Shown here one piece after another: positions 26,719 to 35,811 of a stretch of 64,000 nucleotides of DNA (positions are counted from its first letter, which is position 1; every line of letters begins with the position of its first letter). Source of the stretch: Helicobacter_F equorum. Lineage in GTDB: Bacteria; Campylobacterota; Campylobacteria; Campylobacterales; Helicobacteraceae. The notes under the pieces are model-generated. The model saw only the letters and a program-made list of their open reading frames with translations, made no database searches and had not been told where the DNA came from. The stretch is from assembly GCF_042649585.1 (NCBI RefSeq), contig NZ_JBHRZM010000009.1, positions 358,048-422,047 of the forward strand, read 5' to 3'. A program made the position numbers and the translations under genes.

Positions 26719-26984
26719 TTATGGATTCAATTCAAGTCTTTTATTTAGATAGCTATTATACAAATTGCCATCTTTTTGAAATCCATATAATATTTGTGCA
26801 TTGTTTGTGTTAGGCTTATTACTTTTTGTTTTACAGAATTCAAACTTATAATTGAATCTGCTTTTTTGCTATTTGAATGATTTGCAAAAAAACTAACATA
26901 AGCAATAGTGCCAATAACAGCAAAAACCATATAACCAGCAATGCCAATAATCCCAGCTGTTTTCATAAAATCTTTTCTACTCAT
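26719..26984 (-). pseudogene. Small membrane protein between phoX and pstB, apparently frame-shifted
   Basis: From ATG 26984 (AAGGAG upstream) the frame begins MSRKDFMKTAGIIGIAGYMV, one membrane helix with a Tat-like lead (RK instead of RR), and stops at 26745 after 79 residues. The last third of that frame reads poorly. If the A4 run (TTTT at 26829-26832 on the plus strand) were A5, the protein would continue as KTKSNKPNTNNAQILYGFQK to a stop at 26719, about 88 residues with more natural composition. I infer a one-base deletion, or an assembly error. Function unknown; possibly a helper of PhoX or PstB because it lies between them. Confidence 0.6.
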
Positions 26985-27026
26985 TGCATACTCCTTAATA
27001 AAAAAGCTAATGCTTCTTTATAGTTT

Positions 27027-28805
27027 TTAAGAACCTAAAATCCCACCATCAAGTTTTCTTATTTGCATAATTGTGCTTCGCGGTGTTTTGCCGTAGGGGA
27101 AAGTGCTATTTGCGCCTTTTTCGCCCGGGTGCTGCACGCCTACAAGCATAGTTTTGCAATCATCACTGATAATTACACCCGTAATCTCACAAGCAATAGG
27201 TCCGCTAAGAAATCTTCTTATTTCTCCACTTAATGGATCTGCACAAAGCATTTGATTATTACCCATATTTACATATTCACCTTTATTGCTATATTTGCCA
27301 TCTGTTTGAATCCAAAGTCTGCTATATTTATCAAACTTTAATCCATCTGGACTATTAAAGATATTATCTTTATTTATGTTTTTGCTAGCACCAGTTTTGC
27401 TAAAAGGCTCATTACCGGCTAATACAAATATATCCCAGCTAAATTTTGTGCTTATATGTGAATCGCTATTTACAAAACGCAAGATATGTCCGTAAATATT
27501 ATTTTTTCTAGGATTTGGGGCATTTACCTCTTCTCTTGTATCATTGTTTGTAAGTGTTACATAAACAAAATCAGAATTTGGATCTGCTGCTACCCATTCT
27601 GGTCTATCCATAGGTGTAGCGCCTACTATACTAGCGGCAAGTCTTGCATTTATTACTACATCAGCTTGTGAGTTAAAGCCGTTTTTGGCATTAAGTCCAT
27701 TTTTGCCATATACTAGCTCTATCCACTCACCACTGCCTTTATTATCCCCTACTTTGCCATTAAATTTTGCTACATATAAAGTGCCCTCATCTAAAAGATC
27801 TTTTGCCTCGCCATCATATTTATTTTTTGAGACAAATTTATATATAAATTCATTTTTTTCATCATCACCCATATACACCACTACATGAGAGCTTTTATCT
27901 AGCACTACCTCGGCATTTTCGTGTTTGAATCTACCAAGGGCTGTTCTTTTTATAGGTGTAGAGTTTGGATTATAAGGATCAATTTCTACTACCCAGCCAA
28001 AGCGGTTTGGTTCATTTGGATTTTTTGATAAATCAAATCTTTCATCAAGACTCCAGCCGTATAAACCACCACCTTTTTTAAGCTTATATCTTTTTTGTGA
28101 AGCATCTTGACTAAATTCTGCACTAGCATCAAAAAAATCATTAAAGTTTTCTTCGCAAGTTAAATAAGTTCCCCAAGGAGTTTTGCCACTAGCACAATTA
28201 TTTATAGTGCCATATACAAGCTCACCTCTTTTATCAAATTTTGTTTTTAATTTATCGCTACCTTTTGCTGGACCTGAAATTTTCATAGCAGTTTGGGCTG
28301 TGATTCTGCGGTTATATTTGCTATCTTTTACTAGTTCATAAAAGCCATTTTCTAGTCTTTTTACTTCAAAGATACTAACTCCGCAAGAATTTTGCATATA
28401 TCTTACATCACGTAGGCTTATATTTTTGCCTTTGTGATTAAACATTATTTCTGGGTTAATATATTCATTATTTACAGCTATTAAGGCTCTGTTATTTTCA
28501 AGCTCAAACATAAACATACCATCATTATTATCGCCCATTACAAAATTAGCATTTTGTATAGCTTTTTCATTTATATTTTTACTTTCATCATAAGCATTTG
28601 CGTTTGAGAATAATGGATCGCCCCACGAAATAAGCGGTTTAGCTTCATAACCTTCTGGCACTACAAAAGTATCTTTTGTATTTATATCTATTGCCTTAAA
28701 GCCTAAAATCGCATTTTTATCTTGCGTTTTACCCATTAAAGATGGCGCAAAAAAACTAGCACAACTAATTGCCATTGTCGTTTTAATAAAACTTCTTCTA
28801 TTCAT
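27027..28805 (-). CDS. phoX: PhoX-type alkaline phosphatase (Tat-exported)
   Basis: A 592-residue protein of the PhoX (DUF839) family. The Tat signal MNRRSFIKTTMAISCASFFA has the twin arginines. Family segments include GTYLTCEENFNDFF, GRFKHENAEVV and SPDGLKFDKYSRLWIQTDG. PhoX enzymes are calcium/iron-dependent periplasmic phosphomonoesterases; C. jejuni uses one as its main phosphatase. It releases phosphate for the PstSCAB importer encoded around it. ATG with AAGGAG upstream, 15 bases after pstA, same operon. Skewed to A+T like the rest of the cassette. Confidence 0.93.
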   Translation of the reverse strand: MNRRSFIKTTMAISCASFFAPSLMGKTQDKNAILGFKAIDINTKDTFVVPEGYEAKPLISWGDPLFSNANAYDESKNINEKAIQNANFVMGDNNDGMFMFELENNRALIAVNNEYINPEIMFNHKGKNISLRDVRYMQNSCGVSIFEVKRLENGFYELVKDSKYNRRITAQTAMKISGPAKGSDKLKTKFDKRGELVYGTINNCASGKTPWGTYLTCEENFNDFFDASAEFSQDASQKRYKLKKGGGLYGWSLDERFDLSKNPNEPNRFGWVVEIDPYNPNSTPIKRTALGRFKHENAEVVLDKSSHVVVYMGDDEKNEFIYKFVSKNKYDGEAKDLLDEGTLYVAKFNGKVGDNKGSGEWIELVYGKNGLNAKNGFNSQADVVINARLAASIVGATPMDRPEWVAADPNSDFVYVTLTNNDTREEVNAPNPRKNNIYGHILRFVNSDSHISTKFSWDIFVLAGNEPFSKTGASKNINKDNIFNSPDGLKFDKYSRLWIQTDGKYSNKGEYVNMGNNQMLCADPLSGEIRRFLSGPIACEITGVIISDDCKTMLVGVQHPGEKGANSTFPYGKTPRSTIMQIRKLDGGILGS

Positions 28806-28820
28806 TGTATTCTCCTTAAT

Positions 28821-29636
28821 TTATTGTTTTTTCATAAATGCTATTTTGCTTATTAAATTTGCTCCTAGCACCATAATAAGTAATAGCATTGCCCCACTCC
28901 ACGCTGCATTTCGTAAGTCTTCTTCACTGCTTAAACTAAATTCATAAATACTAACACTAAGACTTGGTAATGAGCTAAAAATATCAAAGCTAAAAAAGTC
29001 ATTATTAGCATTTGTAAATAATAATGGCGCGCTTTCACCCGCTATTCTAGCTATACCTAAAATTACGCCAGTAATAAGTGCAGGTTTAGCATTTGCTATC
29101 ATTACACTCATTATTACTTGCATTTTATTTGCACCCAAAGCAAAGCTAGCTTCTTTTAGTTTTACACTTACAGATTCTAGTGCTTCAAAATAAGTTTTAG
29201 CTACTACACAAAGCATAATAAAACCAAGTGCTAATGCACCAGCTATACCGCTATAAGAGCCAAAAAATCTTACAAAAGTGGCATAAATAAATACACCCAC
29301 AATAATGCTAGGTGTGCTAAGCATTACTTCTACTAAACATTTAAAGGCATTTTTTAGGGCCTTATTTTTGATATATTCGCTAATATAAATACCAGCAAAA
29401 GAACCAAAAAATAATCCCAAAATACTAGCCATAAATACTAAAATTATTTGCCCTAAAATTGCATTGCCAAGACCACCAAAAGCAGTAGGCATAGTAAATA
29501 AAGAAAGGCTAAATCCGCCGATTCCTTTATAAATTAAACAAGCAATAATAAAAAGCAAAAAACTAACACCAAGAAAACCAAAAAATATGCATATTGCACT
29601 AAAAATTTTGTCTTTTATTTCATTTGTTAAAAGCAT
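28821..29636 (-). CDS. pstA: Phosphate ABC transporter permease PstA
   Basis: About 271 residues, six membrane helices. The permease EAA-like loop reads EASFALGANKMQVIMSVMI. An open frame extends up to 29717, but the ATG at 29636 (MLLTNEIKDKIF) has TTGGAG upstream and reduces the overlap with pstC from 98 to 17 bases. It pairs with PstC to form the inner-membrane channel. Confidence 0.92.
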   Translation of the reverse strand: MLLTNEIKDKIFSAICIFFGFLGVSFLLFIIACLIYKGIGGFSLSLFTMPTAFGGLGNAILGQIILVFMASILGLFFGSFAGIYISEYIKNKALKNAFKCLVEVMLSTPSIIVGVFIYATFVRFFGSYSGIAGALALGFIMLCVVAKTYFEALESVSVKLKEASFALGANKMQVIMSVMIANAKPALITGVILGIARIAGESAPLLFTNANNDFFSFDIFSSLPSLSVSIYEFSLSSEEDLRNAAWSGAMLLLIMVLGANLISKIAFMKKQ

Positions 29637-30456
29637 ATCTAACTCCAAATGAGCAAATTGCAGAAATACCAAATAAAATAAGAGCCAAGGCAAAAAGTGC
29701 GCTTTGGTGCGTGGCATTTCCTATTGCTTCGCCAAATTGTAAAGCAATTGTTAGTGCGATTGAGCTTGCGGGCTCTACTAAACTAGGCTGAACTTTTAAA
29801 ATTCCGCCCATCAAAAAAACTACCGCCATAGTTTCACCCAAAGCCCTAGCAAGTGCTAAAATTACTCCGGCTAAAATGCCACCTTTTGCGTGTATTAAAA
29901 CCACAGAGCAAAGCACTTGCGCCCTAGTGCTACCAAGCGCATAAGCAGATTCAACCATAGCTCTTGGCACTGCATTTATCGCATCTTTTGCAATACAGGC
30001 AATTAGTGGCAAAATCATAATCGCTAAAACACCACCACTAGCTAAGAGCCCCACACCAGAACCACCAAAAATAGCCCCCACAATTGGTACAAAATACAAA
30101 AAGCCCCACATTCCATAAATTATGCTAGGAATTGCGGCTAAAAGCTCTATACAAATGCTAAAAAACGATTTGAAACGATTAGCTAAAATATGCGTAAGAA
30201 AAATTGCTATTCCAAGTGAAACAGGCAAAGCAAAAATCATCGCAATTGCCGAGCTAAGCAAAGTCGCATAAATTGCCGCGGCTGCGCCAAAATGCTCTTT
30301 GCTGATATCCCAGCTACTATCAAATAAAAAGCCTATGCCAAAGCGTTCAAAAGCAGTAGATGAACCGAAAATAAGCACTAAAAGCAATGCAAGCATAAGT
30401 AAAACTATGCTAAATGCGCATAGTTTTACCAAAAAATTAAAGTTTTTTTCTATCAT
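29620..30456 (-). CDS. pstC: Phosphate ABC transporter permease PstC
   Basis: 278 residues, six membrane helices. The cytoplasmic loop VESAYALGSTRAQVLCSVVL is the contact site for PstB. A GIMGGSGV-like glycine loop and IPSIIYGMWGFLYFVPI are typical for PstC. The ATG overlaps the pstS stop by 4 bases, indicating translational coupling. Confidence 0.93.
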   Translation of the reverse strand: MIEKNFNFLVKLCAFSIVLLMLALLLVLIFGSSTAFERFGIGFLFDSSWDISKEHFGAAAAIYATLLSSAIAMIFALPVSLGIAIFLTHILANRFKSFFSICIELLAAIPSIIYGMWGFLYFVPIVGAIFGGSGVGLLASGGVLAIMILPLIACIAKDAINAVPRAMVESAYALGSTRAQVLCSVVLIHAKGGILAGVILALARALGETMAVVFLMGGILKVQPSLVEPASSIALTIALQFGEAIGNATHQSALFALALILFGISAICSFGVRYAFNK

Positions 30457-31448
30457 TTTGAAAGTTTCTGCTCTAAGTATTTTTTGATATTTTCACTAGT
30501 TTGCGAATCAATCGGCTCATATCCTAGTGCTCTTGTAGCATCTAGGGCTTTTTTATCACTCATAGCCCAGTTAAAGAAATCCGCTACTTCTTTATTATTT
30601 TTGCCATCTTTATGCAATAAAATAAAACTCGCTCCTACTAGTGGATAAGAGCCTTTACCGCTGGCATTTGTAAGGATTTTATAAAAGTCATTTTCGCTAG
30701 AAAAATTTGCATTTTTACTAGCCGCACTGAAACTTACAGGATCTGGTGATACAAATTCTCCATTTGAATTTTTTAGCTTTGCTAAGCCCATTTTTTGAGC
30801 ATAAGAATATTCTAAATACCCTATACTAAAAGCAGTTTTTTGTATCATTGTAGCTACTAGTGGATTTGAAGCAACAGGTACTACTTTTGCATCCCAATTT
30901 ATACTTTTTGCTACTCCGTATTTAGAGCGCCATTGTTCATTATTTGCAAGGTAGTTTGTGAAATTAAATGTAGTTCCACTAGCATCACTTCTAACAATAA
31001 CAATTATTTCATTATTAGGTAGTTTTAAATTTGGATTCAATTGAGCTATTTTTGCATCATTCCATTTTGTTATTTTGCCACTATAAATATCAGCTAATGT
31101 ATTTGAATCTAATTGCAAATCTTTAATATTTGGCAAATTATATCCAAGCACTACTGCACCAATTACAGCTGGAAATTGAATCAAATTTTTTTCAGCTAAA
31201 ACTTCTCTGTTTAGTGGCTCATCACTTCCACCAAAATCACCATTTTTAGCACTTATGCTTGCTATCCCTTTGCCACTGCCACCACCTGAATAGCTTACTT
31301 GATTTTTTGTTTGTTCAAAATAAATTTTTGAAAGTTCCTTATAAACAGGCATAGGAAAAGTAGCGCCGACCCCTGTTAATTTTGCAGCATTTGCCGCACT
31401 AAAAGCTATACTTAAATATAGCGCATAAACTAAAAGTTTTTTAAGCAT
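30453..31448 (-). CDS. pstS: Periplasmic phosphate-binding protein
   Basis: 331 residues with a signal peptide (MLKKLLVYALYLSIAFSAANA). Phosphate-binding residues lie in TGVGATFPMPVY, SYSGGGSGKGI, FGGSDEPL and VRSDASGTTFNF, as in PstS. It hands phosphate to PstC/PstA. It is first in the operon, with AAAGGAGC as ribosome site, a TATAAT box and a Pho-box-like sequence ahead. Confidence 0.95.
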   Translation of the reverse strand: MLKKLLVYALYLSIAFSAANAAKLTGVGATFPMPVYKELSKIYFEQTKNQVSYSGGGSGKGIASISAKNGDFGGSDEPLNREVLAEKNLIQFPAVIGAVVLGYNLPNIKDLQLDSNTLADIYSGKITKWNDAKIAQLNPNLKLPNNEIIVIVRSDASGTTFNFTNYLANNEQWRSKYGVAKSINWDAKVVPVASNPLVATMIQKTAFSIGYLEYSYAQKMGLAKLKNSNGEFVSPDPVSFSAASKNANFSSENDFYKILTNASGKGSYPLVGASFILLHKDGKNNKEVADFFNWAMSDKKALDATRALGYEPIDSQTSENIKKYLEQKLSK

Positions 31449-31480
31449 TTTTGCTCCTTTTTATTAAAATTACGAGCAAA

Positions 31481-31486
31481 ATTATA
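31481..31486 (-). promoter_or_regulatory. -10 box of the pst-phoX operon
   Basis: TATAAT on the minus strand, 33 bases before the pstS ATG. The Pho-box-like site begins 10 bases upstream of it, replacing a -35 element. Confidence 0.6.
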
Positions 31487-31496
31487 AAAATGCTTG

Positions 31497-31512
31497 AAAA
31501 CTTTTTGGAAAC
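31497..31512 (-). promoter_or_regulatory. Pho-box-like operator before pstS
   Basis: On the minus strand the sequence reads GTTTCCAAAAAGTTTT. From memory the C. jejuni PhosR box is GTTTCNAAAANGTTTC; 15 of 16 positions agree. Spacing to the -10 box is 10 bases, as for PhoB-activated promoters. It supports control of the cassette by its own response regulator. Confidence 0.65.
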
Positions 31513-31531
31513 AAATTTTAGCTTAAAAAAT

Positions 31532-31640
31532 CTAGCCTTGTGAAACTTGTTCTTTTAGCTTATTTATGAAGTTTATCCATTCGCCAAAACCTTCACCACT
31601 TTTGTTATCAAGCGCGCAAAATTTTGTATTTAGATCCAAT
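31532..31640 (-). pseudogene. hypB: Probable C-terminal remnant of hypB (hydrogenase/nickel GTPase)
   Basis: A minus-strand frame reads LNTKFCALDNKSGEGFGEWI and ends FINKLKEQVSQG then TAG at 31532. The pattern LNP..FF.LDNKSGEGF..W resembles the end of HypB. Nothing of the GTPase domain remains next to it; instead the pst promoter is at its 3' side. Together with the hypC remnant on the far side of the cassette it suggests a lost hyp locus. Identification is from memory of the family end and is tentative. Confidence 0.45.
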
Positions 31641-31650
31641 ACGCTTAGGT

Positions 31651-31875
31651 ATGAGTGATAATTACAAGGCATTTGAAGAAATTATAGGCTTGGAACTTCA
31701 AAGATCAAGAGATAAATCAAATAAATTTTTTGGGTATTTTTATCAAGATATTTTTTAATATCTTAAAGGCTGTGATGTCCCAAAAAGTGGTTAGGATAAG
31801 GAGGCTAGAATTTTGGGAGTGATGTTGTGTATTCGGTTGCCTTCACTTGGACTAAAGAGAATATACATTTTTTAG
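31651..31875 (+). pseudogene. Decayed ORF, two nonsense codons, unrecognised
   Basis: A plus-strand frame reads MSDNYKAFEEIIGLELQRS and FFGYFYQDIF, then TAA at 31756, YLKGCDVPKSG, TAG, and continues open to TAG at 31873. The stops look like single changes from AAA and TGG. It could be the end of a restriction endonuclease, given the methyltransferase scrap on the other flank, but I cannot name it. The 31449-31884 gap otherwise holds only the pst promoter and the hypB-like remnant. Confidence 0.4.
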
Positions 31876-31884
31876 GTCTAGAAT

Positions 31885-33123
31885 CTAGCTGCTTGTGCGG
31901 TAGCGGAATTGTCCTTTGCGAAATACCATAGGCAATCCACCAATGCTTAAAAGCCATCTATTTTCAATAGTATTTTTCATAAACGCCGCTAATTCGCCCT
32001 TAATATTTTTGTTAAACACTACCCCAACACCATCAGTATGTCCGATGCTACACATGGTACCACGATGGATAAATCGGAAGTCTTTTCTATTTGGTTTGTC
32101 TACAATGAGGTTACTAAGGTATGTGCCCACGAAATCTCCCATTTGTGCGGATAATTGCGCAGTGGGTGCGTGGATGACATCTTTGCTTGTGGCAAGTGCG
32201 CTATCGCCTACGACAAATACTTCTGGGTATTCAAAACAACGTAAATACGAATCTACAGGGATTCTTCCGCGTTTATTTGTAAAACTTGAGTGCTCAATAA
32301 CATCACTTCCACGCACACCTGCTCCCCAAAGGATCGTGTTGCCCTTGATCTCTTTTTGCTCTCCTGTATTGCATAGTTGGATTATCACACCATCATTTTT
32401 ACATTCTTTGACTTCTGCGCCAGTGATGATTTCTACGCCTAAATCAAGCAATTTCTTTTTTGCTGCATCAGCAAGAGGTTTTTTGAAAACAGGAAGAATC
32501 TCTTCAGATCGTCCTATGCAAATCACACGTGGGATTGAGCGATCTATACCACAAATTTGACAAAGATCATCAAGTTGTGTCGCAAGTTCTCCAGCGAACT
32601 CTATACTTGTAAATCCTGTGCCACACACGATAATGCGAAGATCATTGGGATCTTTGGTTAGCACAAAATCTTTAAATTTGTTCTCGATATTGTCTGTGAG
32701 TTTGAGGGCTGCATTGAGTGAAGAGAGTTTGTATGTGTGTTTATCTACGCCTTTTATGCCAAAGGTTTCGGGCTTAAAGCCTAGCCCAATTACAAGGTAG
32801 TCATAATTATAACTTCCTGTGCGACGACAAACAACATTTTTTGTTTCTGGGTGAATCTCTAATACTTTGTCCTTAATAAAGGTGATTTTTTGTGGATCAA
32901 GAATCTTGCGATAATAGATTCTTGCTTTTCTCGCACTTAGCGTTCCTACGGCGACTTTGTGTAAAAGGGTCGTTTGATAGTGGTAGTCATGTTTACTAAT
33001 CATCGTGATGTGTGCCTTGCCTTGCGACAATCGTCTCTGTAAGCCAAGTGCAGTTTTTAGGGCGCCATAACCACCACCAAGGATGAGAATCCGTGGCATA
33101 TTTTGTGTTTGTGCGTCTGCCAT
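31885..33123 (-). CDS. ndh: Type II NADH dehydrogenase (NDH-2)
   Basis: A 412-residue membrane-associated flavoprotein. The FAD motif ILGGGYGALKTAL is near residue 14, the second dinucleotide motif VCGTGFTSIEFAGEL near 165, and the FAD-contact VFVVGDSAL near 300. It would oxidise NAD(P)H and reduce menaquinone without pumping protons. Other members of the family act as sulfide or ferredoxin-type oxidoreductases, but the paired Cys of sulfide:quinone reductase is not seen. ATG with AAGGAGAC upstream. It stands alone. Confidence 0.88.
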   Translation of the reverse strand: MADAQTQNMPRILILGGGYGALKTALGLQRRLSQGKAHITMISKHDYHYQTTLLHKVAVGTLSARKARIYYRKILDPQKITFIKDKVLEIHPETKNVVCRRTGSYNYDYLVIGLGFKPETFGIKGVDKHTYKLSSLNAALKLTDNIENKFKDFVLTKDPNDLRIIVCGTGFTSIEFAGELATQLDDLCQICGIDRSIPRVICIGRSEEILPVFKKPLADAAKKKLLDLGVEIITGAEVKECKNDGVIIQLCNTGEQKEIKGNTILWGAGVRGSDVIEHSSFTNKRGRIPVDSYLRCFEYPEVFVVGDSALATSKDVIHAPTAQLSAQMGDFVGTYLSNLIVDKPNRKDFRFIHRGTMCSIGHTDGVGVVFNKNIKGELAAFMKNTIENRWLLSIGGLPMVFRKGQFRYRTSS

Positions 33124-33256
33124 AGTGTCTCCTTAATACAATAAGAGATATGTTGCAAATATTGGTAATTGTAAGTTTTTTTTGCCAACTAGACAATACA
33201 TTAGTAAAATTTTATTTATCTTTTTTTCATTTTTTCACATTGACTTGTTGTAGCTT

Positions 33257-34295
33257 TTAGCGTAGTTTTTGTAAAAAAGATTCAAGATATCCAAAGAATA
33301 TCTTTAAGATAGCTACACATAAAACACACAAAAGAAAATTAATACAAAAGCATAAAGCGAGTTTTGGTATCCAAAAAATCTGAATCTTTGGGGCAATTTT
33401 GAGTAAAAAACTTGAGGAAATACCCTGCGCGATATAGAAATAGATTGCATTTTGTCCAGCAAATGTAAGGAATTTGATGATACCCCCCCCCATTTATACT
33501 TGAGAATTTTTTCCAAAGATTCCAAGTTATAAGAAGCAATCCTATGCCAAAAAGTGAAGCCAAGACATAAGGCAGGGATACTGGGAATTTGGAAGATTGT
33601 AAGATGAAAACTTGGTTTCCTCCTTTAAGAAAGTATGTCAAGATAAAACCTAAAAATCCCACAACTATTAGACTAAGAGCAAATTGGTAATTGCAAAAAT
33701 ATTGTTTTTGGATAAAAAGATAACCCAAAAGATACAAGCTTGTATAAAATATACAAAAATTCAAGCTTGTATGTAAAAATTTACCTCCTACAGGAAAATT
33801 CATAAAGTAACCTAATACATACAATATTAACCCTCCAAGAATAAATCCTGCTATAGCTTTTGGGAAGTATTCTAAGATGATAGCCGCTAGGATACTTACT
33901 GCACAAAATACTGGCACAAACCAATACGATCCCCCAAATACTGGTAAAAGGGGTGTTTTAAGGTTATATAGACCAAGTGCGCTAAGTGTGGCGTCGAAAT
34001 TTATTGTATGAGTTATGATACTTTGTATGATATCATAGATAAGGAGTGTGACACCAAAATAAAATATCATCTTGTAGATTACCTTGATAGGTTGGATTTT
34101 TTGTGTATAGGCTATGCTTGCTCCGGCAATAAAAAAGAAAGCTGGAACATCAATAAGAAGGGATAGAGATTGCACAGGCCACGGAACATAAGCTCCGCCA
34201 CTCCAGAATGTTGTATGAATCATGATAATACTAATAACACAGATTCCACGTAAGATATCAATTTCTAGGTTTCGGTAAATATTTGGCATTTGCAT
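33257..34295 (-). pseudogene. Second phase-variable acyltransferase-3-like membrane protein, frame-shifted OFF
   Basis: From 34295 the protein starts MQMPNIYRNLEIDILRGICV and runs through about ten membrane helices (acyltransferase-3 pattern: LRG, FWSGG, FFFIAGASIAY). At the G9 tract (33483-33491) it leaves the natural frame after SSINGGG and continues nonsensically to 33339. The correct end (IIKFLTFAGQNAIYFYIAQG) lies in another frame down to 33257. Codon tracing shows that G8 or G11 would restore about 345 residues. Both halves are intact otherwise, so this is a switchable gene in the OFF state. It lies 10 bases downstream of cysS. Confidence 0.82.
33483..33491. repeat. C9 homopolymer (G9 in acyltransferase B)
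   Basis: Nine C on the plus strand within the acyltransferase gene. Frame is restored at 8 or 11. Confidence 0.95.
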
Positions 34296-34305
34296 TCTCT
34301 TAATT

Positions 34306-35802
34306 TTAGATTTGTTTTTCCCACATTGTGCCTTGCGGTGTGTCCATAATTTCTATACCCAACGCCTTTAGATCATTGCGGATAGAATCTGCAAGAGCAA
34401 AGTTTTTTTGTTTTTTTGCTTCAAGTCGTTGATCAATAAGAGTTTGTATGTGTTGTTTAGTGGATTTATCAATGCCAAGCTGAAAATATGTCGTAGAATC
34501 TAGAGTTCCAATCCCTAACAAAAGTTCTATAATTGCTAGATTGTGGGCGATTTCTTGCATAAGCAAGGTATCTTTTGGATTTGTATCAAGGCGTTCGTTG
34601 GCGTTACTCATCATCTCTTCAATCACACTCAAAGCTTTAGAGATATTAAGATCATCATTAAGCGCGTGCAGACATTCACTGATAAATTGTGCATTTGCCT
34701 TATTTGCGTGTTGTTGCCAAGATACAGAGAGGTCATCAGCATTTTGTGTATTTGGTGCGCATAAAAGTGTAGGTTTAATGCGTTTTTTTAGTCTATAGAG
34801 TTTGTCAAGGCGCTTTTTAGAAACAAGCAAATCTTCCTCGTTAAAATCTAAAACCAATCGATAATGTGTGCCAAGAAGATAGTTTCGCAAAATTTCGCCA
34901 TGATAGACTTTAAGCGCATCTTTGATAAAAAAACTATTGCCTAAACTTTTACTCATTTTTTCGCCATTAATATTTACAAACCCATTGTGTAGCCAATATT
35001 TTGCAAGTTCTCTTTGAGTGGCACAGCGTGTTTGTGAGGCTTCATTTTCATGATGAGGGAATAGCAGATCCGCACCTCCAGCATGAATGTCAATGGCATA
35101 CTCACAATCATCATATGCTAAATGTTGTTCTATCATCGCCGAGCATTCAATATGCCAACCTGGTCTCCCTTTGCCAAGTGTGCTTTCATACCCTATGTCT
35201 TGCTCACCCTTATAGCCTTTCCATAGTGCAAAATCTTTGCTTTCAAGTTTATCACCTGCAGATTCTACGCGACTTTTAGTGTGATCTTGATTGTGATGAG
35301 AGAGAGTGCCATAGCGTGAATCTTTGGCGATACTTAGATATACGTCATTATTTTCTCCCTTGTATGCATAGCCTTTTTGGAGGAGAGTTTCTATCATACC
35401 GACAATAGCTTGGAGGCTTTGGGTGGCTTTGGGTTCCAAATCTGGGCGCAACACTCCAAGAGCATCCATATCATGGAGATAGGAATCTATATAATGTGCG
35501 GTGAGAGATTCTAAGCGTGTGTAGAGGTCGCTAGTATCTTGTGAGTTTGTGGTGTGTGAATCTTGGACTTTTTTAATAATCTTATCATCAATATCTGTAA
35601 AATTTTTAACAAAACACACTTTATATCCATTGGCTATAAGGATGCGTCGCCACAGATCAAAAGCAATGGAACTACGCGCGTGTCCTAAATGCGCATCATC
35701 ATACACGGTTGGACCACAAACATATAATCGCACTTGTTTGTCTTTGAGGCTTACAAAATCGCACTTTTGTTTTTTTGCACTATCATAGAGTTTTATGTTC
35801 AT
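34306..35802 (-). CDS. cysS: Cysteine--tRNA ligase
   Basis: A 498-residue class I synthetase. The HIGH motif appears as HLGH (YDDAHLGHARSS), KMSKS in NGEKMSKSLGNS. Zinc ligands are Cys in CGPTVYD, Cys in HIECSAM and His/Glu in HHENEASQ. ATG with AAGGAAC upstream. It follows murJ by 10 bases; the murJ-cysS pair is also found in H. pylori. Confidence 0.97.
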   Translation of the reverse strand: MNIKLYDSAKKQKCDFVSLKDKQVRLYVCGPTVYDDAHLGHARSSIAFDLWRRILIANGYKVCFVKNFTDIDDKIIKKVQDSHTTNSQDTSDLYTRLESLTAHYIDSYLHDMDALGVLRPDLEPKATQSLQAIVGMIETLLQKGYAYKGENNDVYLSIAKDSRYGTLSHHNQDHTKSRVESAGDKLESKDFALWKGYKGEQDIGYESTLGKGRPGWHIECSAMIEQHLAYDDCEYAIDIHAGGADLLFPHHENEASQTRCATQRELAKYWLHNGFVNINGEKMSKSLGNSFFIKDALKVYHGEILRNYLLGTHYRLVLDFNEEDLLVSKKRLDKLYRLKKRIKPTLLCAPNTQNADDLSVSWQQHANKANAQFISECLHALNDDLNISKALSVIEEMMSNANERLDTNPKDTLLMQEIAHNLAIIELLLGIGTLDSTTYFQLGIDKSTKQHIQTLIDQRLEAKKQKNFALADSIRNDLKALGIEIMDTPQGTMWEKQI

Positions 35803-35811
35803 TGTGTTCCT

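Noticed and set aside
31916..32560. Open frame of 214 codons opposite ndh
   Set aside because: Shadow of the NDH-2 gene; the minus-strand protein carries all the motifs.
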